64,000 bases of DNA, taken from positions 50,771-114,770 of the forward strand of contig JADNRX010000166.1 of the NCBI GenBank assembly GCA_015501595.1. The letters run 5' to 3'. The stretch comes from Hymenopellis radicata (Eukaryota; Basidiomycota; Agaricomycetes; Agaricales; Physalacriaceae). The position numbers were made by a program, and so were the translations under genes. The notes beneath the pieces are model-generated. The model saw only the letters and a list, made by a program, of their open reading frames with translations. It had not been told where the DNA came from and ran no database searches. Positions 10,973 to 22,060 of the stretch are shown in pieces (position 1 is the stretch's first letter; each line of letters starts with the position of its first letter).

Positions 10973-12646
10973 ATGTCATTGGATTCTCTGCCTGCTGAAC
11001 TATACCATGCCATCATTTCTTTTCTTGGACCAGAGCATCGTGCCTCATCTGTCCTCGCCCTTTCTCGCGCTATCCCTCGCTCCCCCGTACCTACCGATGC
11101 TCTTTTTACGGTAATCAAAATCTACAAAGGGGATCGCGTCTTGCAGTTGTACCATCGTCTCCGCGTTATATCCACCAATTCTGATGGCAAGACCATCACG
11201 TCCATTGATCGCGGCGCTTCCCAAGTCAAGAGTTCCACCTCGAGTGCTGGGACGCAGATGCAGACCTAGTCATCAATCTTGTTACTCTGTTGAAACAGAT
11301 CAAGAAACTCACCATCAAAATCGGTCCTCGCAACTTTACACCAGAGCACCTAGAAGAGATGACTATTACGTTGCGGCGTGATATGCCGCATATTGAGCAA
11401 CTGGAATTTAGGTTTCGTCCATAGTGCGTCTAGATCAAACCATTCAGTTGCCCATCATCATAATTACTTAACCCTTTTCCAGCGTCGAAAAGGCTACCTA
11501 TCTGCCGTTCCTCAAGGTAAGACCGCCTCTTCCACATCTCTATCGGTTTTTGAACAAGCCGTGCTCCCATCTTACGACCAGCGCTAATCTAGCTGCCGCT
11601 AGGGATCTTATTTCGACAGCACTCTGATTGTATTATCCGAATGGCCACATCCCGCTCTCAAGTCGCTGTCCATCATTCAAGAGCCTCTGGATTCGTCTAT
11701 CGTTAATATTCCTCAGGGCAAACCCTTTGCGCAACCCATCGTCTTCTTCCGCCTCGACAGTCCCTTAGGCGCGCTCCTATCATGCAAACAGATTGCCAGC
11801 CTCCGCTTCCATCTGCCATCTCGCCAACTTTCGCGCGCGTTCACACACAACACCGCAGTTACCCATGCACATATGCGTTCGCTTGATTTATCAACGGCCA
11901 ATATCACGGACATGGACGTGGATGCAATCATCACCCGTTTCTCTCACCTGGAGCACTTAATACTAGACGGGTGTATAGCTCTCACTGCATCATTAGGGAA
12001 TACCGCGATACCAGAAGCGGTAGAGGATCCGTGGTATCAGATTGGCAAGCGCTGTGCCCTCGGCGGTTCGCGAAGAGCTAGGGAGTATGAGAAGATGATC
12101 AACAAGTGGTTGGAGGCGACTAATGCGCTCAATCCGCATCTCGTTAATAGCTCGAAGAAGCCTCCACCGGCTAAGCCAGTTAAGGTGAAGAAAGGCCGGA
12201 GCGGCTTGGCTACTGCAACGATTTCTCTTCGTGAACGGGGCTCTCCTTCAGCCCCAGTTCTTCCGCCGCCTCCTCCGCTATCCAACGTTCAACAACGCGC
12301 GGCTCAAAAGAAAGAAAATAATCTTCCTCCTCGAACGCAGTCACGTACCCCTTCCCCCGTCCCCCCGACTGACCAGCTCCCCGAGAAAATACGCGTCCTC
12401 GCCCCCGCTCCAACACTCAAATCCCTCTGCATCCGCATCTCCAAACCATCCACCGCACCCATCCTCGCCGCCTTCACCGCTGGTTGGACAGCTGGCGTAG
12501 CCCAAATCTGCAATCAGCGGCGCGTCATCATACGCGCGTGGGTGAATCGCGGGCTGCAGGATCCGGCGTACAATAATATTACCAAGGTGGTGCACTTTGA
12601 CAAGGACGCGCAGACATGGGAGAGGCTGGATGGGTTTGTGGGATGA
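10973..12646 (+). CDS. F-box/LRR-like protein
   Basis: The N-terminus MSLDSLPAELYHAIISFLGP followed by VLALSRAIPRSPVP is F-box-like, a candidate SKP1-binding module of an SCF ubiquitin ligase. The middle has leucine-rich segments: LVINLVTLLKQIKKLTIKIG, MPHIEQLEFRFRPYVEKATY, and ALKSLSIIQEPLDSSI, plus MRSLDLSTANITDMDVD then FSHLEHLILDGC. Introns are clear at 11424-11482 and 11517-11602. A first intron near 11166-11228 is needed to change frame, but its exact ends are unresolved. A low-complexity Pro-rich insert follows (about residues 330-400). The tail contains KSLCIRISKPSTAPIL and VIIRAWVNRG and stops at TGA 12644. A 46-codon open frame starting at 12643 overlaps this stop by ATGA and looks like a continuation of the protein in a shifted frame. 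Confidence 0.65.
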
Positions 12647-12783
12647 CGCAGGAGGATGTGGAGAATGAGGATAGGTTTGCGGATGCGTGTGGGGCGCCGG
12701 TGGTGTGTTTGCTTGGGGATGCGGCGGAAGGTCATGCGGATGGATGTGGGCATGTCGCTGCCAGGCGCGCGCCGGTCGAGTAA

Positions 12784-15700
12784 CGCCAGGCTTGGACTTT
12801 CAGCATGCAATGATTCCGTCTACTGTGAGTACTCAACGCCGCGGAGACACCTACTGTTCTAATCTTCAGTTTAGTGTTCGCTTTCTGTATACCTCAAGGA
12901 GGTATCTCTTCGTCTGTCAGATGAGACGTCCATCGATGCGTCACGTCGAATTTTCGAGACCTGGACTTTTCTTTACTGGTCTCGAAAATTCGAACCGACG
13001 TCTTGGCCAGTACATTCCTGCGTTTCGAATTGTCGGAAATAAATCCGACTCGTTCTACTACAACCCCAGTTCTACAGAGGTCCTGTGGTTATCCGATGAG
13101 GCATGCAGGACTAACACTTACCCGACCGTCCACTGCTGCTTCTTCTCGAGAACACCATCGATTCGGTTCTCTTAGTCACTTGCAGCGACCGCTACTGGGA
13201 AGTTGAGGATGCACTACGGCGTCCTTGCGGAAGCAGATCTCGGTCCGTCCTCAGGCTGATTGTTGGATAGAAGCATGCGCGCGCATGCCAATCCCCAGTA
13301 GATGGATGCCCCGCGACGGCCCAAGTTGATTGTTATCGCCGACGCTGACGTGCTTCTCAACTTCGTAGATCCCAAGGGTGAATATTCGAGAGGGTGAGCC
13401 CCGTCACAGATATGCGAACGATTGACGATTGATTACCATGCCCGCGGCGCTCCAAATGCTCTGGAAATTGGAGCGTTTGTGGCGAGCGATGGATTATCTT
13501 ATTCCGTATGTCGTTTGGTTCCTGGGGGCGTGTTGCACTCCAATCTTGGAAGTGTTGGTCTTGTGCTGCATTTGTCGAGGTGAAGGTCACGGCCCGTCAA
13601 GGAGAATCTCTTATGCGAGCACTTTTGGTTTGTCGACTTCCTGCCTGAGAGGTCACCACACGGAAAGTCTTGCTGTTTCTGTTCTGCCTAGCGCGCTATG
13701 ACCGTTTCCTGCCTAGCGTATGAGGCACACATCTGCTCCTGACATTTCGAAGGACCCCTCTAACATCGCTTCAGCATCGCATCTATCTTCGGACAATTGC
13801 TGACATCGTGTTGGATAGCACACCATCTTCGTAGTGGCTTCGAGCGTTCTTTCGGAATTCAGTCTAGCGCCACTTTCCTTTGGTGAAACTTTGTGTCTTA
13901 TCTCTGCAGCGCTTTACTGACGGGGCCCCGTAGCTATATTCGTCTAGTGTCGAATGGTGTTGAAAGTCAGCTCTACAGCCTCTACTTGTAACTTCCTATA
14001 TTCACGGAGACCGCATGAGGATTCGCATCCCGGCCCCTTGTTCTGGGCTCGAATGTCCAGTACGAGCGACTTGCTGCACTGTCCTCGCAGCTCAAACTGT
14101 CTACTGTATGCCGGTGCCTGGGAATAGCATTTCACATGGCTGTCTTCATGTTTTTTATTTCTATCGGGACCCGGGGCAGACATGATGCATCATTCGAACT
14201 CGTTTTTACTACAATGCTGTTGATGTCTTTCTTCTTTCTTCTTGAACGGTCACTGCTGTTGACGCACGAAGTTTCATTTCCGATGTTGCACACGGTCTTT
14301 GAGGTGTCATCAACACATACCTGAGGTCCTTCCGTGTGAGAGCACGACGGCTCTCCATCATTCGAGAGTGCTCTAGCGCGCGGTTTTTTTCTGGATCTCA
14401 ACATGAGGCGACATAGATTGAGGGGAGCATCGTGTGGGGCGGGGCGTGAGGCTCGTTACTTTTGGAGAGGAGTCCTCTTTGTTCTGATACGCGTAGAGTG
14501 CATGACCCGACTATGAGTCAATAAATAAAGCAACACGTTCGCCTCGAGGCTGGCTCTGCGGTCTGAACACACTGCTTTGAACAAAGTGCGACGAGGGCAT
14601 CCCTAGGAGAAACTGTCAATCGATTGATGCAAGGATATTCGGGCGATATTATATATGGATTTAGGACAACGAGGAGGAAATGAGGCATTGGACGCAGCAC
14701 TCCCCGGCGATTGTCCAACGTAGTCCGAGTCGGTGTAAAGTGCTCATTCGGTGTATGCCGAAGGCGAACAGTGGGTGTGGCGTTGCACCACCAACTGATC
14801 TCGGAGGCGTTTGCAGCCCGCTATCTAGTGCCGGCATGCGTCATATTCCTGTCATTCATTCATTCTGTTTATCATGATTCAGATGGTTGTTCGTAACATG
14901 CAAGGGATGAATGATTCGGTGAAAAGTCTAAGCTGATGTACATGGTTTACTAGGTGTCGGAAGGGTCGACGTCGCTGATAACAGCCCGCCTGAATCCCGA
15001 GTCATGCGAGAGCGTGGAGGGGAGGGGGAGGGAGGGACGTTGAGTGGCGCAGGAAGGCTATCCATTGTTTCTTTCAATAGAAACCTCGAGGTCGCTAAGG
15101 TTATTAATCGCGGTCCGAGGATGAGTCAAGCATCGGCGAGATATCGCGTTATTTCGAGAACGGTGATTCGCAGGGTATATTTACAGCACGGACAAAGTCC
15201 ATGCAGTGATATGCCTAAAAGCCTTTGATGTGGCGAGGACTGAAGTTGACAGTAACGTTATAACAGTTGATTTCGGCTGCGAGATAAGGACGAGGCGGAT
15301 GGGCGGGCAAGGTGGCGGCCAGATTTCGTTCTGGTAGAGTTCGAAGTTCGATGCATGGGTGCACATGCGATTGACCAGGTACTGGGGTGTGAGTCTGTGC
15401 ACACGGATGCAGAGAGTTGCCCAATAGAGGTTCTAGAGACGAGTTGGTTGAACAACTCGGGAACAAGGGCTAGCCCAGCCCTGACCACATAACAACTGCA
15501 ATGTTCTATCACGGTGGCGTTGTTCTTCTAGAGTGTATGTGTGCAAGTGGAAGCGAAGCGCAACTCATAGAGAAGATTGTCTATAAAGGTTGCCAACCGA
15601 AACCTTGAGTCAGAGTCTTCTGATAGGCGAACGCCACTGAGAACGCGCAAGGATGAAAGACAAAATAGCTTATGGGCTGTGGGTCCATATATTGGAGGCG

Positions 15701-16089
15701 TGTGATTGGACGATAAGTGAGTACAGGTGTGGTAGCTGCGGTTTCGAGCGTTGACGACGAGCTGACCGGGAACCTAGGGAGACGGGCTGGACCCAAGGAA
15801 GAGCGCCTGAGAGAGCCAGTAAGGAAGGATAACCGTAACCGTTGGTTGATGGTGTGGCATCATCCGCTATCGCCGTTCCAGTGTTTCTATCCGAGTATGA
15901 ACGAATCTAGGAATGAGATCCAAACTGATCCCGCTGTTGAAAGGTGTATGTAAGGTTCATCAGCCACCGTTGACCGGCCTCGAGGCTGATATCAGTTCCC
16001 AGGTATATCTACACCGACGTTGGTTTCGGCACCCTTTTGCATACTTTGGTTCCCATACGTTTTTTGCCTCCGTCTAGCAACACTGCGCA
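12784..16089. other. 3.3 kb gene-poor region
   Basis: Open frames up to about 160 codons exist on both strands, but none has a recognisable domain, a credible splice chain or low-complexity features typical of the genes here. Apart from a short hairpin at 12946-12993, I see no repeats, tRNA or transposon motifs. It may hold old, eroded sequence. Confidence 0.4.
12946..12993. repeat. Perfect 16-bp inverted repeat (hairpin)
   Basis: The left half TCGAATTTTCGAGACC (12946-12961) and the right half GGTCTCGAAAATTCGA (12978-12993) are exact reverse complements around a 16-nt pyrimidine-rich spacer. It lies 300 bp downstream of the F-box gene in gene-free sequence. Confidence 0.9.
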
Positions 16090-18294
16090 ATGCTAGCGCG
16101 CGGACGCTCTCGCCAGATCTCGACGGCGGCGGAGGCTCGTAAGGCGTCTGAGGAACGGCTGGCGCGACGGCGGCGGCAGGTGCCCAGCGTCGTCGTCAAC
16201 ACGAACCTTCCTCCGATACCCCACGCTCATGCTCGCTCTAACCAGGTCCACTGCCCATCAGGACTGTCTGCTCAACGGTATACCCAACGTTCCGAAATAT
16301 TTGCTTCCGCGGCCGAAGACGTTCCGAAGTCGAATAGTGCGTACAGCCACAAAATTGGCCGGTGGCCTATTCTCATGCAATTTTTCATAGCGACCATGTG
16401 GACTGCAATGCATCCCCCATCTCGCATGCCATCTGCGTCGTCGTCGTCGTCGTCACTTTCGTCGTCGTTCTCGATGGCGGGCACGGATCCTGACTTTGAC
16501 TATTTCTACTGTGATTCACCTCCATCGCCCCCGCACACGATCGAAGACCAGCTCCACGTTGCCTACGCCCACGACGACATTCACCTGGCCAAGATTCTCT
16601 TGCTCAAACTCAAGGGAATTGAAGTATCATCCGACGACGACCCGCGTATAGCCGCCGTTCAAGAGGAGGACTTTGACATGTGTTTCCTGCCCCACGGTGC
16701 CCTGCTCACCGATGAGGAGGAGCAGAAGGCCAAGGAGGCCCAGCGGCTCGAGCACGAGAAACGCGAGCGACAGATGTGGGAGCGCCGCTGCCAGAGGATA
16801 TGGGAGAACGAGAAATTGCGTCTACGAGAGGAGAAGCTCAGGATCCAGACCGCGAAACTAAAGGCCGAGGAGCAACGCCGACGCCGGGTCCAGCAGGAGC
16901 TGGAATCGCGTCAGCGCGCTGCACTCAAGCGGTCCAGGAAACCCAAGCTCTCCTATAGCTCACTCGCGTCGGGCTCGTCGTCAAGCCTGTCCCTGACTAC
17001 CCCGCCTCTCGACTTGCCGCCACGCAGAGTAAAGACCCAAGACGACGACTTTGACTCGACATCCTCGGTTACTTTTGAAGAGGTCCTTTCCTCCATGAAT
17101 GGCGCGCTTTTCCCCACAGAACGCGGCCACCTTCGTGCAGGGTCTTCCAAATCCATTTCCACAGTCAAGCGCGGCGTCAAACCAGACCCCTTGGATGTCC
17201 TATTAGACCCAGATATCTCACATTATGAACCTGGACAACGCAGACGGCAGGGGTCCAAAGCCTCTCCCTGTCTGCTCTGCAGTAGAACCAACTCCATGTC
17301 GAGTTCCATTTCCTCTCCCATCTCTGCTACTTCCGACGACAGCGATTATTCGAGCGCGTCTTTTTCGTCATTCTCATCCACATTCAGTGATATTACTACA
17401 CCATCTACCTCTCCCGAATCCGCCTCTAATATCCTCCTTCCCAAACCAACAATTCCTCCCATACGTCGCCTTCCGACTTCATGTCATTGTCGACCACCTC
17501 CTACGCGTCTTGTGGCCGTTACTGACCATCCCCTTGCTGAATCCCTCCCCAAACCGTTCGCATCTCCGCAATCGCAATCCATCTCTCGGCGATCATCTCG
17601 AAACAGACAATCTCCCGTTCGTTCGCGATCAATATCGCGACTCGGTCGGTTCTTGGAACTCGCCAAGAGTTTCCAGCACGCATATATGCACGCGATGGTC
17701 TATTCTGTGATGCCAACCGTCGATTACGCCGATGTGCCTAATCAAAGCGAGACCAAAGTGCGCATGCGGCGTCTGCTCCAGCCGGAGGGCTACCGTGCGA
17801 CCGCTGAGCTCGTCAGCATGTTCATTTCCGACTTGCCTCCCGAGCCGGAAGCCAATCTGACCTTATCGATGTACGTTTCACTGGATGGCGAGCGGCGGAC
17901 TGTCCTGCCATATCCTTTGCCGTACAAGACTCACTTTGAGCCGGAGATGGTGCCTTTACCTTCACCGATGCAGCGGTTTTTTCACCAGAAGCATCTCCGC
18001 AATTTGAGGGGCCAGCGGGCGGAGCAGTATATTGGTGGTGACCCCGAAGAGTTCGCGCAATTTTTGAAGAGGCCGTACAAGGGTACGGGTGGGCCTCAGC
18101 CACGGCTGAGGATCATTCAAAACCCCATGTACATGCATCTCAAGGCGATAAGGGGCGCTGTGGCGCAGCGGGGCGAGTCATTGGACAGTCCCGGCTTGAA
18201 GAAGGGTCCCATGGCGAATGGGACGGAGAAGATGTTGGGTTTCACGACGGAGTGGAACCGCAGGAGTTTGCTTTGCCCAGACATTCGTCTGTAG
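16090..18294 (+). CDS. 734-residue coiled-coil protein of unknown function
   Basis: One uninterrupted frame, unusual in a region where most genes have many introns. The N-terminus is basic (MLARGRSRQISTAAEARKAS). Residues 115-135 form a serine tract encoded by a TCG repeat. Residues 205-285 form a long charged coiled coil (DEEEQKAKEAQRLEHEKRER, WENEKLRLREEKLRIQTAKL). A Ser-rich disordered stretch runs to about residue 520. The C-terminal 200 residues look folded: RFLELAKSFQHAYMHAMVYS, ATAELVSMFISDLPPEPEAN, then LPYKTHFEPEMVPLPSPM and EEFAQFLKRPYKGTGGPQP. I do not recognise the family. The segment at about 16240-16400 could hide an intron (GTCCAC to CATAG), since its translation is less biased than the flanks. 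Confidence 0.75.
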   Translation: MLARGRSRQISTAAEARKASEERLARRRRQVPSVVVNTNLPPIPHAHARSNQVHCPSGLSAQRYTQRSEIFASAAEDVPKSNSAYSHKIGRWPILMQFFIATMWTAMHPPSRMPSASSSSSSLSSSFSMAGTDPDFDYFYCDSPPSPPHTIEDQLHVAYAHDDIHLAKILLLKLKGIEVSSDDDPRIAAVQEEDFDMCFLPHGALLTDEEEQKAKEAQRLEHEKRERQMWERRCQRIWENEKLRLREEKLRIQTAKLKAEEQRRRRVQQELESRQRAALKRSRKPKLSYSSLASGSSSSLSLTTPPLDLPPRRVKTQDDDFDSTSSVTFEEVLSSMNGALFPTERGHLRAGSSKSISTVKRGVKPDPLDVLLDPDISHYEPGQRRRQGSKASPCLLCSRTNSMSSSISSPISATSDDSDYSSASFSSFSSTFSDITTPSTSPESASNILLPKPTIPPIRRLPTSCHCRPPPTRLVAVTDHPLAESLPKPFASPQSQSISRRSSRNRQSPVRSRSISRLGRFLELAKSFQHAYMHAMVYSVMPTVDYADVPNQSETKVRMRRLLQPEGYRATAELVSMFISDLPPEPEANLTLSMYVSLDGERRTVLPYPLPYKTHFEPEMVPLPSPMQRFFHQKHLRNLRGQRAEQYIGGDPEEFAQFLKRPYKGTGGPQPRLRIIQNPMYMHLKAIRGAVAQRGESLDSPGLKKGPMANGTEKMLGFTTEWNRRSLLCPDIRL

Positions 18295-18469
18295 AACTTG
18301 CTTTGCTATGAACACTTGTTTATTATCGTTACATGCTATGCTGTATATCCTTACATTTACATTTACGACCCAGTCTATAGTTTTACCATGAACCTCCCTA
18401 TAATGTAATGACGCGTCTTTCAGTGGCTCGATCGCGTTCGTCACAATGATGTCACGGTCCTTCGACGTT

Positions 18470-18922
18470 TCTTCTTCTCCTACCACCATGTCCAGTTCTC
18501 AAATCGTCCACTACGACAACGGCAGTAGGAATCGTGAGCCCTCTATGCTCCAGATGTCCTCCAACAGCATGGTATGAAAGTCTCGAGGTAGTCGCCAGTA
18601 TACTGACGCAGGTTTGGTCTTTGCAGTTCCTCGATCCGCGGGCCCAGAATTGGAATCTAGCGGGACCTCAGCAACATCACCAGCAGCTTCTTCCTCTTCC
18701 TTCTCCTCTTACCACCATGTCTAGCTCTCAAATACCCATCTACTACGACAACGGCAGGGGGAATAGTGGGCCCTCTAATCTCCAGATGTCTTCTAACAGC
18801 ATGGTTTGAAAGTCTCGAGGTAGTCGCCAGTATACTAACGCAGGTCTGGTCTTTGCAGTTCCTCGATCCGCGGTCCCAGAATTGGAATCTAGTGGGACCT
18901 TGGCAGCATCACCAGCACCTCG
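18470..18922 (+). repeat. Tandem duplication of 5' UTR, exon 1, intron 1 and exon 2 start
   Basis: Two copies with a period of about 229-232 bp: copy 1 about 18470-18690, copy 2 about 18700-18922. Both contain ACCACCATG, the DNG motif, QMSSNSM, a 55-nt intron with nearly the same sequence, and FLDPR.QNWNL. The part of copy 2 that corresponds to the 5' UTR of copy 1 is now translated as LLPLPSPLTT. Confidence 0.9.
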
Positions 18923-20595
18923 TTTGGCAACATCAGCAGTACGTCATGCGCATTCATATGCTGGAACAACTGGGTCAGGCGCAAGCTCGGGAGATCGAGA
19001 TGTATAAGCGACTGGAGCGAACGTGGAAGTGCGTGCACTAATCAATAGCATTCCTGTCATCCTCAAAGCATTTTAGCCAAATCGGACAGACGACTGCTGC
19101 AACGGCGGCCATATCTGCGCCACCAGCTAATCCCGCAAGTGTCCCAATTGCCGCCCCCTCCTCAGATCATGCCTCGCAGCTCGTGCTTCCTTCTTTATAT
19201 TCCCTCAAGCAATCGCCTAACACAAAATGGTATACGAAGCAATCTTTCCTGGACGCAGTCAAGGCACGCCATACAGCAAAGCATCCAGTCTCACTCTCTG
19301 CTTATCTGGAAGATGAGAACGGGCAACCCATAGGCTCGCACATAAAAACCGAAGTCTTCAGTACTGCCCAGGCCATCTGGCACGAATTTCTGCAACAGAA
19401 CAACGCACCCAAGAACCTCTCCAAGGCCAGCTTCTATCAATCGAACTATTTCCGATTTGTTCTTGGCAACAAGTTTCCTTTCCTTCTCTATGCCGAAAGC
19501 TACTGGAAAGTAGATCGAGTTTGGTCTACGCAATACTATTCCTGGTACAACTGTCACGTCAAACTCAACAAGCAACCCTTAGCGGTAAATGCAAGTCTGA
19601 TAATATCACTCACGACATCGACGACGCCGACAACGACGATAACAATAATGGCGGCGACGACGATGGCGACGATAGCAACGATGATAGCGACGATAGCAGT
19701 CCTCTTTCCATTTCTACAGCGTCTTCAAAATCTACGTTAAAACGCTTGCCCGACTCTGATATTGAAACGACTCACTCGAAGAAGAGAAAAGTAGCTGCGG
19801 CGGCAAGTCGTCTACTTTGTTTATGCTCATCTGTCATGGGTACTAATCGGGATAACAGGCGCCACTGGAGACACTGAAAGAGAACTATTATCCAGAGGTG
19901 TGTGCATTCTGGAATTCATTCTTTCGCTTGTCTTATTCTCTGCTATGTAGGCTCAGAATTCCTCCGCTTCGATAAAAGTCCCGGTCGACAATAACATTTC
20001 TACGAAAGATATGCATATCTCTCCGCTTCACGCTTCCAGCACAAACAGTCTTCTGAATACTTCCTCCGTTGCACATGTATGTGACTACTCTTTGCAAATC
20101 ATGGGTCTAATTATTCTATGTCAGGCCCCGCATGCTTCGCTTCAGCTGAAGACAACCTCGCTTCAATCAACGGCCTCGCGCGCGCAAGTTACACCTTTCG
20201 AGTTGTCAAAGAACCCAGTAGCCTGGCCACCAACCTCAGTAACCTTGTTTGAACCAGCAATAAAAGCGGAACCGATAGTATTGGCTGGAACCCTCACTGC
20301 AACACAGAAAGGAGTTCGGAAATCGGCAGTAGGTAAGCCTTGGGAACCACCGAAAGCGGACAATCCAAGGTTTGTGAGCAGCGTGAGTTAGGACGACAAC
20401 TCACAGTTCCTTTAGGAACCGGTGTGCCAGAGAATGGAAGCAGTCGTGTCCTAACGGTGGGAAATCAGAGTTCGACGTGTATTATGCAGCTTTATCGGAA
20501 ACTGACAAGCTGGCTAGTCACCTAATATCTTTTGCTATCTTTTACTGACTGCCTTTTCGTAGGCTTATCGCAAGCATAAGAAACGGAAAGATTAG
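18488..20595 (+). CDS. Nuclear-type protein with duplicated N-terminus, function unknown
   Basis: The start MSSSQIVHYDNG is at 18488. Exon 1 is spliced (intron 18572-18626) to FLDPRAQNWNLAGPQQHHQQ, and the same module (start, intron 18804-18858, second half) is then repeated. Next come a short helix (VMRIHMLEQLGQAQAREIEM), an intron near 19028-19077, and a folded domain: KWYTKQSFLDAVKARHTAKH, AIWHEFLQQNNAPKNLSKAS, FYQSNYFRFVLGNKFPFLLY, AESYWKVDRVWSTQYYS. This arrangement is common in uncharacterised agaric proteins. An acidic Asp/Asn tract and a SV40-type NLS (SKKRK) follow, then exons to a basic end AYRKHKKRKD with stop at 20593. The junction after YYS (an intron of 38 or 59 nt ending TTAG at 19582) and the last junction near 20515 are uncertain. 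Nuclear localisation is inferred from the NLS and acidic tract. Confidence 0.65.
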
Positions 20596-21119
20596 TTTGG
20601 TGAGCAGATACACAAGCACGTTGAGCTCAGACTCATGCAGACAAATCAGACTAGATTGGATCTCGGAATTAGAACTCACGCTCGTTGCTCTCACTGGAAT
20701 CGAATTCTTGCACCGCCTTTGTCTCCCGCTTTGATTCTCCCTGTACCATATCGCACTTCGACTCTCACATCACCTCTCGATTATATACCTTGGACATGCC
20801 CTTCGTGGACTCGCTTTCTGGCTTGTGTTTAGCTACAGACCGTGGCACGGTCTATCATTGTATGCCAATCCCATTGATTTTCGTTGATATTCATTGGTTG
20901 TTTGGAATTGGCATCGGAAGTGCAATTGATAGTTATGGACACGATATCTCCTGTCGCCCAATGTCAGTCAATGTTGCTCAACTTGCGTCAACAGCATTGG
21001 GTGGGAAGTTGGGTCCTGGTGGGTAACTGGTTCCGTTGACAACCACGACCAACGGAAAGCGCAGAACTTGTTTAGACGTCTTGGTCGTCTGCGTATAAAG
21101 AATATTTCAGTCCCTTGTC
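20596..21119. other. Intergenic, no gene seen
   Basis: Sequence between the gene ending at 20595 and the first dispersed repeat unit. Open frames (for example 20685-21026) lack recognisable features. Confidence 0.4.
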
Positions 21120-21876
21120 AGCGGGATAAAAAGCTTGATGAAAAGGACTGACGGATTCAGGCGGAGACGGGAGAGACGTCACACGAGGCAAGTCGAGAAA
21201 TTCCAGGCATCAAGCATAACTGTTTATTTCTGCTGCACGTATAAGGGGACGAGTGGGCCTGATGCCTTGGAAAAGAACAAAGAAACGCAGCCATAGCAGC
21301 GGTGTGCTACGAGCGTGCACGTAAGTGTAAGTACTTGGGCTGGGATGTTGGATCGATGAACTTGGCGTGTACGCAGAAGAGAAAAAGAAGCCTAGTTGAA
21401 ACGTTGAAGGCCTACTCCTATCAGAAGAAATTGGGCGAAGATAGTGCCGGTGCGCCAGACGCCCATGGGAGAACCGAGCACGAACACAACACACGAGGCG
21501 AGTCGTAATTCTAGGCATACTGAGTTGTCAAAAAGCTTCTACTAGGCAAGCTGCCAGTGATCCACACAAGAGAAAAGCATCGACAGACATGGCGTCCTTC
21601 ACGCGCAATGGTATATTTTTATAGAAAAATCTCTCATTAGCCTTCGCAGGCGGGCGCGCTCTCGCTGGACCACGCGTCCGCGAGTAATGAACCGCAAAGT
21701 GTACATGAGTTGACCAAGTCGCGGTAAGTCAGCGAGAAACGAGTCCGTTGCAACGCTCGTCCCACGTAAATCCGCTCATTGTGCGAGCTGACCGGAAGGC
21801 GAGCGAACATAGTAGAGAAGAAGAAGAAGATCCACAACCGGAGACGGTAAGCCACCGGCGAAAGAGATACGCACAG
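21120..21876 (+). repeat. Dispersed repeat block, copy of 27200-27940
   Basis: This block and 27200-27940 share long near-identical stretches in the same orientation. Examples are the segment around GGCATCAAGCATAACTGTTT, a module with TGCGCCAGACGCCCATGGGA, the segment around TCCACACAAGAGAAAAGCAT, and the segment around GGCGGGCGCGCTCTCGCTGG. It ends at the outer edge of inverted-repeat arm A. Confidence 0.85.
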
Positions 21877-22060
21877 GCCTCACCGAGGTCTGACAATGAC
21901 ATGAAAGTCTGACATTTCAAGTGGGCGGGACGTCTTCGGTGCCGTCGAAGCAGACGTGGAGCTGGGAGTCGCGGGCAAATGATGGTAGCATAAGAAATGA
22001 TGGTATCATAAGTAAAGGGTTACAGAAAACGCGTATATGTCAAACCCAAGTCCAACCGCT

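Noticed and set aside
12690..14410. Several open frames of 65-160 codons
   Set aside because: None has motifs, introns or a plausible start context, so no gene was called.
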